Source of the DNA: Planctomycetaceae bacterium
GTDB lineage: Bacteria > Planctomycetota > Phycisphaerae > Phycisphaerales > UBA1924
Assembly: GCA_027487735.1 (NCBI GenBank)
Contig: JAIYDA010000084.1
Span: 1 to 53,839, forward strand
DNA: 53,839 nt
Direction: 5' to 3'
The notes beneath the pieces were generated by a model that was given only the letters and a program-made list of their open reading frames with translations, did no database searches and had not been told where the DNA came from. The translations under genes and the position numbers were made by a program. Each line of letters opens with the position of its first letter. Within the stretch, counting starts at the first letter, position 1. Below are positions 1-8,378 of this stretch, in pieces.

Positions 1-27
1 ATCACCGAGCACGCGAAGAACGAATAG
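1..27 (+). CDS. C-terminal end of a truncated upstream gene (possible)
   Basis: Frame 1 reads ITEHAKNE and then a TAG stop, which could be the last eight codons of a plus-strand gene entering from the left. It would converge on the first tailed-protein gene and end before the TGTTCCC repeat, a sensible gene-end position. Eight codons carry no family information, and another frame also stays open here, so this is only a possibility. Confidence 0.25.
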   Translation: MTEHAKNE

Positions 28-81
28 CCTCGCAAGCCAAAGCTCAAGAGCCCGTCGCGCCCCACGCCCGACCAACTCTCC

Positions 82-122
82 TGTTCCCTGTTCCCTGTTC
101 CCTGTTCCCTGTTCCCTGTCCC
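82..122. repeat. Heptanucleotide tandem repeat (TGTTCCC)n
   Basis: Five perfect copies of TGTTCCC run from 82 to 116, followed by a degenerate copy. The array lies in the short intergenic space downstream of the first tailed-protein gene. It is one of several short tandem arrays found only between genes in this window. Confidence 0.9.
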
Positions 123-138
123 TTCCCCCGCTCCTCGC

Positions 139-1086
139 TCAGCACTCCCCACCCGCCAGCACCCGCAAGAACGCCAGCAGGTCGTTGTCGTCCGGCAACA
201 GGCCATCGTTGTTGAAGTCGATGTCGTTGCACGCATTGCCCGTGCTGCAAGGCCCGCCCGCGAGGATGCTCAAGAAGTCGAGCAAGTCGTTGTCATCGGG
301 AAACAGGCCGTCGTTGTTGAAGTCGATGCCATCGCACGCGGGCACGCTGCCCAGCAGCAGCGTCGCTGTCGTCTCGCCACGCTCGCTGAAGTCGCCCAGC
401 ACCGACACTTCGCCCTCGCCCGCCACCGCCGCGACATTCGCCGACGTCTGCAGAATGTACGTCCCCGCGTTCAGCGTGCCCGACACATCAAACGAGCCAA
501 TATCACCCAACGTGCGGATGAACACGATCTGCCCGATCGAGTTCGTCAGTCGCATCCCGCCCAGCCCGTCCTCGTTGTCCAACGCGTTGAAGCCGCTGAT
601 GCGGTAAGGCGTCGGCTGACTGATCGTGAAGCGCGTCCGCGTGATGACGCTCGCGCTCGAGTTTGCAACGATGCCCGGCCCATCGAGATCGAGCAGATTG
701 GCCGACACAAGCGCGGACTGCGTAATACGCATGAACTCAACGCCGTTGCCCTCGATGAACTGATACACCTGCGCGCTCTCCTGGTGGCTCGCCGTCGTGC
801 CGGGCTGGTTGGGCAGCGAGCCCGGCGCAAGGGGACCGCCCGAGGACGACGCGTTCAGCAGCATCACACCATACGTGCCGCTCTCCACCGCAGGATCATC
901 CACGTTGTTGCCCGAGGTGCTCGCCCCGCGGCCCACCGTGCCGCTCGTGATCGCATCCACCGTGCCCGACACAATCGCAATCGCCCCATGCGCCACACCA
1001 GCGCACGCCGCGAGCGAGAACGCCGCACCGCACGCCACCAAACGGGACGCCCGACCCGTTGCAACCGCTTGCGCCATCATGCACAT
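139..1086 (-). CDS. Secreted protein with Cys-bracketed dockerin-like tail (tailed protein 1)
   Basis: A protein of about 315 residues. The start was chosen at the second of two adjacent ATGs because a GGAGGT Shine-Dalgarno sits at proper distance; an upstream extension would precede the signal peptide. The N-terminus has a hydrophobic signal (VACGAAFSLAACAGVAHG) ending near residue 34. The middle is a beta-rich, Gly/Ser/Thr-rich exported region without a recognised domain, somewhat like pre-peptidase or CBM-type modules. Residues 251-315 are the double tail: two 30-residue Cys-to-Cys units, each with DFNNDG, P, DD and DL positions, separated by STGNA, ending in Cys. The second unit has LLP where others have LFP. 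It is the last of three same-strand tailed genes (after 3729 and 1282), separated by about 195 bp from its neighbour. The role of the body is unknown. Confidence 0.85.
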   Translation of the reverse strand: MCMMAQAVATGRASRLVACGAAFSLAACAGVAHGAIAIVSGTVDAITSGTVGRGASTSGNNVDDPAVESGTYGVMLLNASSSGGPLAPGSLPNQPGTTASHQESAQVYQFIEGNGVEFMRITQSALVSANLLDLDGPGIVANSSASVITRTRFTISQPTPYRISGFNALDNEDGLGGMRLTNSIGQIVFIRTLGDIGSFDVSGTLNAGTYILQTSANVAAVAGEGEVSVLGDFSERGETTATLLLGSVPACDGIDFNNDGLFPDDNDLLDFLSILAGGPCSTGNACNDIDFNNDGLLPDDNDLLAFLRVLAGGEC

Positions 1087-1281
1087 CATCCACCTCCAGC
1101 TTTGCCGCTTCGAGCGATCGCTCAAAGCATCGGTTTCGCACGATCGGCCGAGCACCCCGCCGGTGCCGCCCGTCGTCCGACCCACCACTCACAAGATACC
1201 GATCTCTGGAATGGTGTCAAGCCAAAGGCACGCAAACAGACCACGAACCCACAAGAACTTCACAAAGCCGCATGCGCCGCT

Positions 1282-3576
1282 TTAGTTGCACCCTCCACCC
1301 GCCAGCACCCGCAAGAACGAGATGAGGTCGTTGTCATCCGGGAAGAGCCCGTCGTTGTTGAAATCGATGTCATTGCACGTGTTCCCCGCGCTGCAAGGCC
1401 CGCCCGCCAGCACGTTCAAGAAGTCCAGCAGATCGTTGTCATCCGGGAACAGGCTGTCGTTGTTGAAGTCGATGCCGTCGCACGTCGCCGCTTCCGCTAT
1501 CCGCAGCGTGCCCGCGCCAAACGCGTTCGCGTTCGCTCCGCCGACGCGGATCATCACGCTCTGCCCCTGCGTCAGCGCGGTCGTCAGCGAGCTCTGCACC
1601 GACGACGGGCCGCACGGCGACCCATCGTTATTCTGTGCAATCATCGCGCCCCCCTGCGATGGGCACTGCGATTGTGAGCCCTGGAACAGCGTGATCACCG
1701 TGTCGAAGCTGCTGCCGCACGTGTCGAACGTGTACGTGCTCGCCGCCGGGGCAATGAAGCGATACCACACGTCGCGGCTGCTGCCCAAGGGCACGCCCGC
1801 CTGCGGCGAGTTCGTAGCCCCGCAGGTGCCAAAGGCACGGGTGCCCAGCCCGATGGTGGTCGCGGTGCTGCACTCGTCGTTGGTCACGCCATCGCTGATC
1901 AGCGAGCGAAGCGTGAACTGCCCGCTCGCGCCGTTGTATCCGCTCACCCTCACCAAGTAGCTCTGCCCACCCACAAAGTTGAACGACACCATGCTCGCGC
2001 GGTTGTTCGGCGCAGCAAAGCCAGCATCGTCGTTGCAGACAATGCTGTTCCCGCCAGCCGAGCTGGGGCAATCGCTATGCACGCTCAGCACCGTGTCAAA
2101 GTCGCTGCCAAGCGTGTCGATGATCGCGTTGCCACTGCACGCGGGCGTAAACCGGAACCACACGTCGGGCCCTTGCCCGCCAGTGCCGATGCCGCACGTG
2201 GTCACACTGCCGATGCTGGGCGTCGCCGTCTCGGTGCAGCCCACGAAGTTGCCCATGGGCAAAGGCATCGCATTGCCGCACAGATCGCCGCTCACGCTCG
2301 TCGGCGCGACCGTTGCCGTGTACACCGCACCAGCGTTGAAAACCCCGCCCGCGTCATCGGTGTGGTCGCTCGCAGCGATGTGGCCATCGCGGATCGCGAC
2401 GCGGAACGCAAAGCCCTCGTCGGTGGGGTTGTCGTTCTCCAGGAATGTTGCCTGCAGCGTGCAGGTCGCCCCCTCGCGTCGATACACATACAAGCGGCGC
2501 GTGAACCGCTCCGTCACCACGACCTGCGTGTCCGACATCGACAGCGCGCCGCCAAACAAGGCGTTGCTCGTCGGCACCGGCGCGCGAAGCGTGCTGCGAT
2601 GCACCCACGCATTCCCCGTCCGCTCAAACAGATAGACCACGCCGCTGTTCACCACGTCCGTCGCCAGCCCGGTCTCCGCAGCCGAGCCGTCCTCCCGCGG
2701 TGCGCCCACCAGCAGCCAGTTCCCCTCGATCGCAACGCTCGAACCAAACTCCTGGCCTGCCTCGTTCACGGGCGGTGTGATCGCCGTCGGCGTGAACGCG
2801 TTTCGGTTGATCACATACGCCATCCCGTTCTTCAGCACGTTCGCATCGTGGGTCTCACCCGGCGCACCAAACGCCGCCCAAGGCGAGCTCTGACTCATCG
2901 CCACCGCACCGCCGCGATACCCGTTGAGCCGCCCGAAGCCGTCGGTGCCCACCATGCTCAACGTGTTGATCCATTCTCCCGAGGCGTTGCGATAGAACAC
3001 ATCGACCGCGCCGCTGTTCTCCACCGTCCGGCTGAACCGCGGGGCGCCCACGATCGCCCACCCGCCCTCCTGCGCCGAGATCGCGACGTTGTTGCCATAG
3101 ATCGCGTCGGTCACGCCAGGCACGAGCCCGGGGTTCAGGTCGTCCTCAATCGCCCACGCGTTCGTGCCGGTCGTACGCCGCAAGATCCGCACACGCCCGC
3201 GAAAGCCAAACTCCGGCGCACCGACGATCATGTACGGATCGGAGATCGCAATCGAGGTGCCCGCCGCTTCGCCCGCCTCGCCCGTCGTGTTCACCGCGTC
3301 ATGAATCAAGAACCACGTGCCGTTCGTGTTCAGCTGATAGACCGACCAGCCGCCAACGTCCGCCAAGCCCGGCGCGTCTCTGCCAGGCCTGCCCACCGCC
3401 AGCAGCAGCCGATTGCTCAGCCCGCCGAACGACATCCCCACGCCCTGACCAAAGAACTCGCTCGCCGCAGGCGGCGATCCCGCGAGCTTCGACAGCGTCT
3501 CGCAGGGCTGTGCCTGAACAACGCCAGCGAGCAAAGCGAGCGTGAGTGCGGCTGAAAGTGTGCGTGGCGTCTGCAT
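1282..3576 (-). CDS. Secreted integrin-like FG-GAP protein with two PPC-like domains and tail (tailed protein 2)
   Basis: 764 residues from an ATG preceded by GGAG; signal peptide ends around VVQAQ. About residues 30-430 repeat a pattern of W-x-[IL]-[VL]-G-A-P blocks (WAIVGAPRF, WLLVGAPRED, WAAFGAPGE), typical of FG-GAP/integrin-alpha-like beta-propellers of secreted bacterial proteins. Two later domains (roughly 445-570 and 570-690) carry PDVWFRFTPACSG and RDVWYRFIAPA motifs with paired Cys, resembling bacterial pre-peptidase C-terminal domains. Residues 699-763 are the double Cys tail, linker SAGNT, one extra Asn after the final Cys; its first unit has Ser instead of Gly in the loop. A hairpin terminator separates it from the tailed gene upstream. 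Probably an extracellular or surface adhesion or binding protein; the ligand is not predictable. Confidence 0.87.
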   Translation of the reverse strand: MQTPRTLSAALTLALLAGVVQAQPCETLSKLAGSPPAASEFFGQGVGMSFGGLSNRLLLAVGRPGRDAPGLADVGGWSVYQLNTNGTWFLIHDAVNTTGEAGEAAGTSIAISDPYMIVGAPEFGFRGRVRILRRTTGTNAWAIEDDLNPGLVPGVTDAIYGNNVAISAQEGGWAIVGAPRFSRTVENSGAVDVFYRNASGEWINTLSMVGTDGFGRLNGYRGGAVAMSQSSPWAAFGAPGETHDANVLKNGMAYVINRNAFTPTAITPPVNEAGQEFGSSVAIEGNWLLVGAPREDGSAAETGLATDVVNSGVVYLFERTGNAWVHRSTLRAPVPTSNALFGGALSMSDTQVVVTERFTRRLYVYRREGATCTLQATFLENDNPTDEGFAFRVAIRDGHIAASDHTDDAGGVFNAGAVYTATVAPTSVSGDLCGNAMPLPMGNFVGCTETATPSIGSVTTCGIGTGGQGPDVWFRFTPACSGNAIIDTLGSDFDTVLSVHSDCPSSAGGNSIVCNDDAGFAAPNNRASMVSFNFVGGQSYLVRVSGYNGASGQFTLRSLISDGVTNDECSTATTIGLGTRAFGTCGATNSPQAGVPLGSSRDVWYRFIAPAASTYTFDTCGSSFDTVITLFQGSQSQCPSQGGAMIAQNNDGSPCGPSSVQSSLTTALTQGQSVMIRVGGANANAFGAGTLRIAEAATCDGIDFNNDSLFPDDNDLLDFLNVLAGGPCSAGNTCNDIDFNNDGLFPDDNDLISFLRVLAGGGCN

Positions 3577-3671
3577 GCCGAGTCTCCGAAGGCGGTGCGC
3601 GTGAGTCTGTCGCAAAGTCGACACCCCCAGTGCGTACTCCCTCGCCCGCGCGGCTACTCCCAAACACAAAA

Positions 3672-3695
3672 GACCCGCCTCAGCAAAGGCGGGTC
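3672..3695 (-). terminator. Intrinsic terminator after tailed protein 3
   Basis: GACCCGCC (3672-3679) pairs perfectly with GGCGGGTC (3688-3695) across an 8-nt loop. Reading the minus strand, the stem is followed by TTTTGTGTTT. It lies 34 bp beyond the stop of the gene at 3729-4598 and before the start of the gene at 1282-3576, so these two tailed genes are probably transcribed separately. Confidence 0.75.
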
Positions 3696-3728
3696 ATCGC
3701 GTGGTATTCACAACTCGCGTGTTCTCCC

Positions 3729-4598
3729 CTAGCACCCGCCCCCAGCCAGCACCCGCAAGAACGCGATGAGATCATCATCACTCGGAAACAACCCGTCGTT
3801 GTTAAAGTCGATGTCGTTGCACCCATTCCCCGTGCTGCAGGGCCCGCCAGCCAGCACACTCAGGAAGTCAATCAAGTCCTGATCTTCCGGAAACAGCTGG
3901 TTGTTGTTGAAGTCAATCCCATCGCAAGGCGCCGTCACGGGCACATCCAGGTTCGTGAGAATCACGCTATAACTCCCGCCCGAGCCCGCGTTCGTGGGCA
4001 CCGTCGTGCTCGAGATCGTCGCCAGCGCGCTCCCTTCAAACCGCAGCGTCTCCCCCGTCGAGAACCGCAGCACCTGCACGCCCGACCCGCTAAACAGCGT
4101 CTCGTCCGTGCTCACCCGCGAGATCCGCACCACGCCCGTCCCACTCTGCGACGCAATGACCTCCAGCCGCTGGTTCGCAGGCAGCACAAAGAAGAACACA
4201 CACAGCGACTCGCCGCGCGTCTGCACGCTCCCCGTCGTCGCACTCGCCGAAAGAATCGCCGACGTGCTCGTGCTCCCCTGCGCCCGAATCACGCCGGGCG
4301 TGAACGACGACAACTGCGAGCTGCTCGCCCCCGCGCTCGCCCGCGCCACCGATGTCGAAGCCAGCGCACTGTTCAGCGTGCTCCAATCCGCACCAAAGTC
4401 CGGCCCCAGCCGCGTCACCGGCCCCTCCGTGTCCGTGTTCCCATTCGCAGAGCTCAGCGCCTGCGCCGACACACTCCGCAATTGGCTCAGCAGCACGCAC
4501 TGCCCAAACGCCGGCAAGCCAGCCGCGAGCCCAGCCGTCAACGCAGCCACGCCGATGATGCCACGGAAACTGCCTGCGCGAGAGTTCGCCTGTTGCAT
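3729..4598 (-). CDS. Secreted protein with Cys-bracketed dockerin-like tail (tailed protein 3)
   Basis: 289 residues starting at MQQANSRAG, with a signal peptide (IGVAALTAGLAAGLPAFG) cleaved near residue 32. The body (about 35-220) is rich in Ser, Thr and Ala and looks like a single beta-sandwich domain (LRFEGSALATISS, SYSVILTNLDV); no family was recognised. Residues 225-289 form the double tail with linker STGNG. The first unit is the most divergent loop of the window: FNNNQLFPEDQD replaces the usual FNNDGLFPDD, so loop position 5 is Asn and position 6 Gln, which should weaken calcium binding in that unit. No clear Shine-Dalgarno is seen. Its neighbour on the same strand upstream is the CPBP protease; downstream is a terminator. 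Confidence 0.83.
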   Translation of the reverse strand: MQQANSRAGSFRGIIGVAALTAGLAAGLPAFGQCVLLSQLRSVSAQALSSANGNTDTEGPVTRLGPDFGADWSTLNSALASTSVARASAGASSSQLSSFTPGVIRAQGSTSTSAILSASATTGSVQTRGESLCVFFFVLPANQRLEVIASQSGTGVVRISRVSTDETLFSGSGVQVLRFSTGETLRFEGSALATISSTTVPTNAGSGGSYSVILTNLDVPVTAPCDGIDFNNNQLFPEDQDLIDFLSVLAGGPCSTGNGCNDIDFNNDGLFPSDDDLIAFLRVLAGGGC

Positions 4599-4758
4599 GC
4601 GCACATGATAATGCACCGCAGCACCGAGCACAACCCGTGTTTCCCACACCAAGCGCGAGATTCTTCCGCTACGCCCGCGTTATGAGCCCTCGCCGCCCGT
4701 GCGCGCACGCACACGTCACACAATCCTCACACGCCCCGCATCACCCGCAAACAAATCC

Positions 4759-5838
4759 CTACGCCGTCACCACCAGCGCCAACACCACGTTCGTCAGATT
4801 GAACATGATGTGCATCGCAATCGGCACCCCAATCTCCTTCGTGCGCTCATACGCAATCCCGCAGCACAGCCCAAGCACCCCCACCGTCGCCGCAGAATAC
4901 CACGGAATGCTAAACACCCACTCCCCCGCCGCGTTCTTCCCAGGGATCGCATGCACGCCCGCAAACAGCAGGCTCGCCACGCCAATCGCAATCCACGGAC
5001 TGTTCGTCAAGCGATGCACGCTGCTCTGCACAAACCCGCGATAGATGATCTCCTCCACCAGCGGTGCCGCCACAATCGCGCACAGCCCAAGCATCCACGC
5101 ATACGGGCTCGCCTGGTTGTCCGTCAGCAGTTTGAGCGTCGGGTGCCCAAGCTCACTCGCGATCTTCGCGCCCTCGATCTTCTCATGCAGCGCAACAAAC
5201 CCAATGCTCGCGCTCATCACGATGGGCCACGCCAGAAAAAAGCCAAGTAAGCCCCACGCAAAGCCCCGCGCCGTAAACCCCAGCCCCGCACCCTTGCTGC
5301 TGCTGTGCAGAATCCGCACCAGCACAAACGCCGTCACCAGTGCCGCCGCGTAGCTCGCCCCCTGCATCACCGCCTGATACTGCAAGCTAGCCGGGTCCGT
5401 CCCGCGCCACGACACAGGCAAATACCCCGCAAACCCACTCCCCACCAGCTGCGCCCCCAGCACCAGCACGCCGCACAAAAACCACGTCAGGCTTGCATGC
5501 TCACCCAGCTTCCGCACCCCCGCACGCTGCAAGCTCCCAGGCCGCGCCAGGTCCGCCGCCAGCGCAACGATGATCGCAACCCCCGCCGCGATGAAGTGCC
5601 CATACCGCCACGGGTCCCCCTTCACCACCTCCGCAAACTTGTTGATCGTCTGCTCCGCTGTCTCCCCCGCCTGCTTCAGCGTGTCCGTCACCGGCGCCGC
5701 ATCCTGCCCCAGCGCGGGCCACGCCGCGCACGCCGCCACCACCGCCGCGACCACACCCGCGCGCAGACCCACGCCCAGCCCCCTCGCCCCCAATGGTGAT
5801 GTTGCTGGTGTTCGCATCGCAGTTCGTCGCTTCATCAT
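4759..5838 (-). CDS. CPBP-family intramembrane protease (Abi/CAAX protease fold)
   Basis: 359 residues. After an N-terminal hydrophobic segment ending in ALGQDA, which looks like a signal peptide, and a short amphipathic stretch, there are about eight membrane segments. The CPBP signature is complete: EE at 262-263 with Arg 267 (VEEIIYRGF), FAGVH with His 296, and HIMFN with His 343 and Asn 347. These residues form the glutamate/histidine active site in the membrane of the family whose members include Rce1-type CAAX proteases and bacterial immunity proteins. The substrate cannot be told. Most bacterial relatives lack the periplasmic N-terminal extension. The gene is divergent from trpC with only 35 bp between start codons, so promoters must overlap. 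No Shine-Dalgarno is visible. Confidence 0.9.
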   Translation of the reverse strand: MMKRRTAMRTPATSPLGARGLGVGLRAGVVAAVVAACAAWPALGQDAAPVTDTLKQAGETAEQTINKFAEVVKGDPWRYGHFIAAGVAIIVALAADLARPGSLQRAGVRKLGEHASLTWFLCGVLVLGAQLVGSGFAGYLPVSWRGTDPASLQYQAVMQGASYAAALVTAFVLVRILHSSSKGAGLGFTARGFAWGLLGFFLAWPIVMSASIGFVALHEKIEGAKIASELGHPTLKLLTDNQASPYAWMLGLCAIVAAPLVEEIIYRGFVQSSVHRLTNSPWIAIGVASLLFAGVHAIPGKNAAGEWVFSIPWYSAATVGVLGLCCGIAYERTKEIGVPIAMHIMFNLTNVVLALVVTA

Positions 5839-5873
5839 CGCTTCGCTCGCAGCAGAATACCCTCACGCCACCC

Positions 5874-6740
5874 ATGAGCCATCATCGGCCAACCCCTCCC
5901 ACTCCCGGCAGTTTGCCAACCCCCCTACCACCAGTCCTGCACGAGATCCTGGCCCACGTCGCGACCGTCGTCGAGCAATCCAAAGCCGCCCTCCCCGCCA
6001 AGTCGCTGCGCGAAGCAATCGCCGCCGCGCCCCCCTGCCGCGGCTTCGTCCGCGCGTTGCACGCCGCCGCCCCCTTCGCCATCATCGCCGAAGTCAAGCG
6101 TCAAAGCCCCAGCGCAGGCCTCATCCGCCCCGCCTATGCAGGCCCAGGCTTTTCCCCCGGCGCTATCGCCCGGCTCTACGCCGCCCACGGCGCCGCCGCC
6201 ATCTCCTGCCTCACCGAGGAGCGCTTCTTCGGTGGCAAGCCCGAGTTTCTCACGCTCGTGCGCGACAGCGTGCCACAACCCGTTCTCCGCAAAGACTTTA
6301 TCCTCGATAGCCACCAGCTGCTCGTCGCCCGCGCCCTCGGTGCCGACGCAGCCCTGCTCATGGCCGAGTGCCTCCCAGGAGACCAGCTCCAAGAGCTTGC
6401 CGGCACTGCCCTTGCGCTCGATCTCGACCTGCTTATCGAGGCCCACGACGCCGCCAACCTCCCCCGCGCCTGGGAGGTCGTCCGCCAGTGCGGCGATCGC
6501 GCACTGCTGGGCATCAACAACCGCGACCTCACCACCATGCACGTCGACCTCGCCCACACCGCCCGCATGGTGCGCGAGCACAACATCCCGCCCGAGCTCG
6601 TCGTCGCCGAGTCGGGCATCAAGACTCACGCCGACCTCAAAGCCCTGGCCCAAACGGGTGTACGCAAGGCCCTCGTCGGCGAACACCTCATGCGGCACGC
6701 CAACCCGGGCGAGGCGCTCGCGCGCCTGCTGACCGACTAG
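5874..6740 (+). CDS. trpC: Indole-3-glycerol phosphate synthase
   Basis: 288 residues. Converts 1-(2-carboxyphenylamino)-1-deoxyribulose 5-phosphate to indole-3-glycerol phosphate, the fourth step of tryptophan synthesis, in the cytoplasm. The TIM-barrel motifs are in order: IIAEVKRQSPSAG with the catalytic Lys, LRKDFILD, ALLMAECL, LIEAHD, LLGINNRDL and VVAESGI, then the phosphate-binding end. The second Lys of the common SPSKG motif is Ala here. An upstream in-frame start exists, but the ATG at 5874 fits the family N-terminus better; no Shine-Dalgarno is present. No other trp genes are adjacent, so the pathway is scattered in this genome. Confidence 0.95.
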   Translation: MSHHRPTPPTPGSLPTPLPPVLHEILAHVATVVEQSKAALPAKSLREAIAAAPPCRGFVRALHAAAPFAIIAEVKRQSPSAGLIRPAYAGPGFSPGAIARLYAAHGAAAISCLTEERFFGGKPEFLTLVRDSVPQPVLRKDFILDSHQLLVARALGADAALLMAECLPGDQLQELAGTALALDLDLLIEAHDAANLPRAWEVVRQCGDRALLGINNRDLTTMHVDLAHTARMVREHNIPPELVVAESGIKTHADLKALAQTGVRKALVGEHLMRHANPGEALARLLTD

Positions 6741-6838
6741 GCTTTCGTTCAGGCTTTCATACACTCGCGCCATCGTTGACCGATAACGCTATTTCCCATC
6801 CTGTCCCGTCCCAATCGCTCCTCCGGAGACTCTGCCCC

Positions 6839-8269
6839 ATGAACTCGCGCCTCCACCTCCTGGCAGCTTCGCTCGCTTTCGCTAGCCTCTCCCCCGCCCT
6901 CGCCGACGACAAGGCAGCCCCAGCCGCACCCCAAGCCGAGCCCGCAGCCGCGACCGACCCCGCCAAGGCGATCCTCGAGCGTGCCGCCGCCGCCGCCCGC
7001 AACCTGCAAGCCGTCACCTACTCCATCGACACCAAGGCCGTCGGCGGCCTGCTCGAAGGCAGCAACCCACCCTCGCGCGCCTCGGTCAAGGCCCTCCGCG
7101 CAGGCGGCCCAACCTCGGGCGTGAACGGCTGGCTCGTCTCGGTGAGTGGCGCCAGCATGCAAGGCGACACCAGCAAGCCCTTCGCCGTCGTCTGGAAGTC
7201 GGGCTCGATCGAGGCCCTCGACCACGACAAAAAGACCCTCATGGAGCGCGGCGGCAAGAGCGTGATGGCCCCGGGCGTCACCGTCGCGAATCGCGCCCGC
7301 CTCAACGACGTGCTCAGCCAGGCTCCCTTCCAGCAGGCCCTGCGCGCCAGCAGCTTCTCGATCGAAGGCGTCGAGACGCTCGATGGCGTGGAGTGCGACA
7401 TCATCGTGACGGGGGGCGAGGCCCAGACCTCGCGCTTCGCCATCGCCCGCACCGACAACTTCCCGCGCAAGATCGAGCTCGTCATCAACAACCCCGCGAC
7501 GCAGAGCACCATCACCACGCTCATCACCGGCGTGCGCATCGAGACCGACGCCAGCGCCGTCACCCTCGCGAAGCCCGAAGACTTCAAGCTCGACCTGCCC
7601 GAGGGTTTTCAAGAAGACCGCCAGCTCACCGCTGTGCAGCCCAGGCCCGCGGGCAACGCCCCCGTCGTCGCAACGCCCAAGGTTGAGGACAAGCCCGCCG
7701 AGACCAAGCCCGCAGAAGCTACGCCTTCGGAGCCAGCACCCACGGACAAGCCCGCCGAACCCCGCGCCCTCGCCACGCCCCCCGCCGCCAAGCCCCTCGA
7801 AGTCGCGCAAGCCGGCGGCGACTTTCAACTCAAGAAGAGCACGGGCGACGACTTTCGCCTCAGCGAGCTTGCGGGCAAGGTCGTGGTCGTGCAGTTCTTT
7901 GGCAGCTGGTGCCTCCCATGCCGCGAATGGAACACCGCGCTGCACGACGCCGTGATCGATGCTGCGGGCGACAAGGACGTGCCCATGCTCGCCATCAGCA
8001 CGCACGAGCGCGACAGCGCGAACGCAACCGCCGAGCTGGCGCGAGGCGACTGGCGCTACGTCCACCTGCTCGATGGCGACAAAGTCGCGGCCCAGTGGGG
8101 CGTGCAGGCCTACCCCGCGACCTTCGTGATCGATGCCAGCGGAGCGATCGTCCGCAGTTGGCAAGGCCCCACCAGCGACGAAGCCGCGACCATCGCACGC
8201 GCCGCCGAAGTGAAGCAAGCCGTGCAAGCCGCGGTGCAAGCGACGCTGCGCACGGCGGATGCACGCTGA
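6839..8269 (+). CDS. Exported two-domain protein with TlpA-like thioredoxin fold
   Basis: 476 residues, signal peptide ending at ALADD, so probably periplasmic. Residues about 45-270 resemble the outer-membrane lipoprotein-carrier/DUF2092-type fold (estimating average change in a substrate, EGVETLDGVECDIIV, LELV-like strands). A Pro/Ala/Lys-rich linker (about 275-325, PAETKPAEATPSEPAPTDK) leads to a TlpA/AhpC-TSA thioredoxin domain with the active site WCLPC (Cys 358 and Cys 361), followed by the cis-Pro region AYPATFVID. It is likely a membrane-near thiol-disulfide reductase with a lipid or lipoprotein-sensing partner domain. CT-rich sequence with GGAGACT precedes the ATG. It follows trpC by 98 bp; TTGACC at 6775 could belong to a promoter, but no good -10 follows. 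Confidence 0.85.
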   Translation: MNSRLHLLAASLAFASLSPALADDKAAPAAPQAEPAAATDPAKAILERAAAAARNLQAVTYSIDTKAVGGLLEGSNPPSRASVKALRAGGPTSGVNGWLVSVSGASMQGDTSKPFAVVWKSGSIEALDHDKKTLMERGGKSVMAPGVTVANRARLNDVLSQAPFQQALRASSFSIEGVETLDGVECDIIVTGGEAQTSRFAIARTDNFPRKIELVINNPATQSTITTLITGVRIETDASAVTLAKPEDFKLDLPEGFQEDRQLTAVQPRPAGNAPVVATPKVEDKPAETKPAEATPSEPAPTDKPAEPRALATPPAAKPLEVAQAGGDFQLKKSTGDDFRLSELAGKVVVVQFFGSWCLPCREWNTALHDAVIDAAGDKDVPMLAISTHERDSANATAELARGDWRYVHLLDGDKVAAQWGVQAYPATFVIDASGAIVRSWQGPTSDEAATIARAAEVKQAVQAAVQATLRTADAR

Positions 8270-8378
8270 GCGTCGGCTGACTTTGAGTTTGGTAGGCCAG
8301 GCGTCGTGGGTCGCAATGTGAAGTCCATCGGCGACTCGAGCGTCAACGTATCGCACACGACGTCGCTTCGATTGCAAT

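Noticed and set aside
2077-3555. 492-residue plus-strand open frame across tailed protein 2
   Set aside because: Arg/His/Ala-rich antisense shadow. The minus-strand frame has a signal peptide, FG-GAP blocks and the tail.
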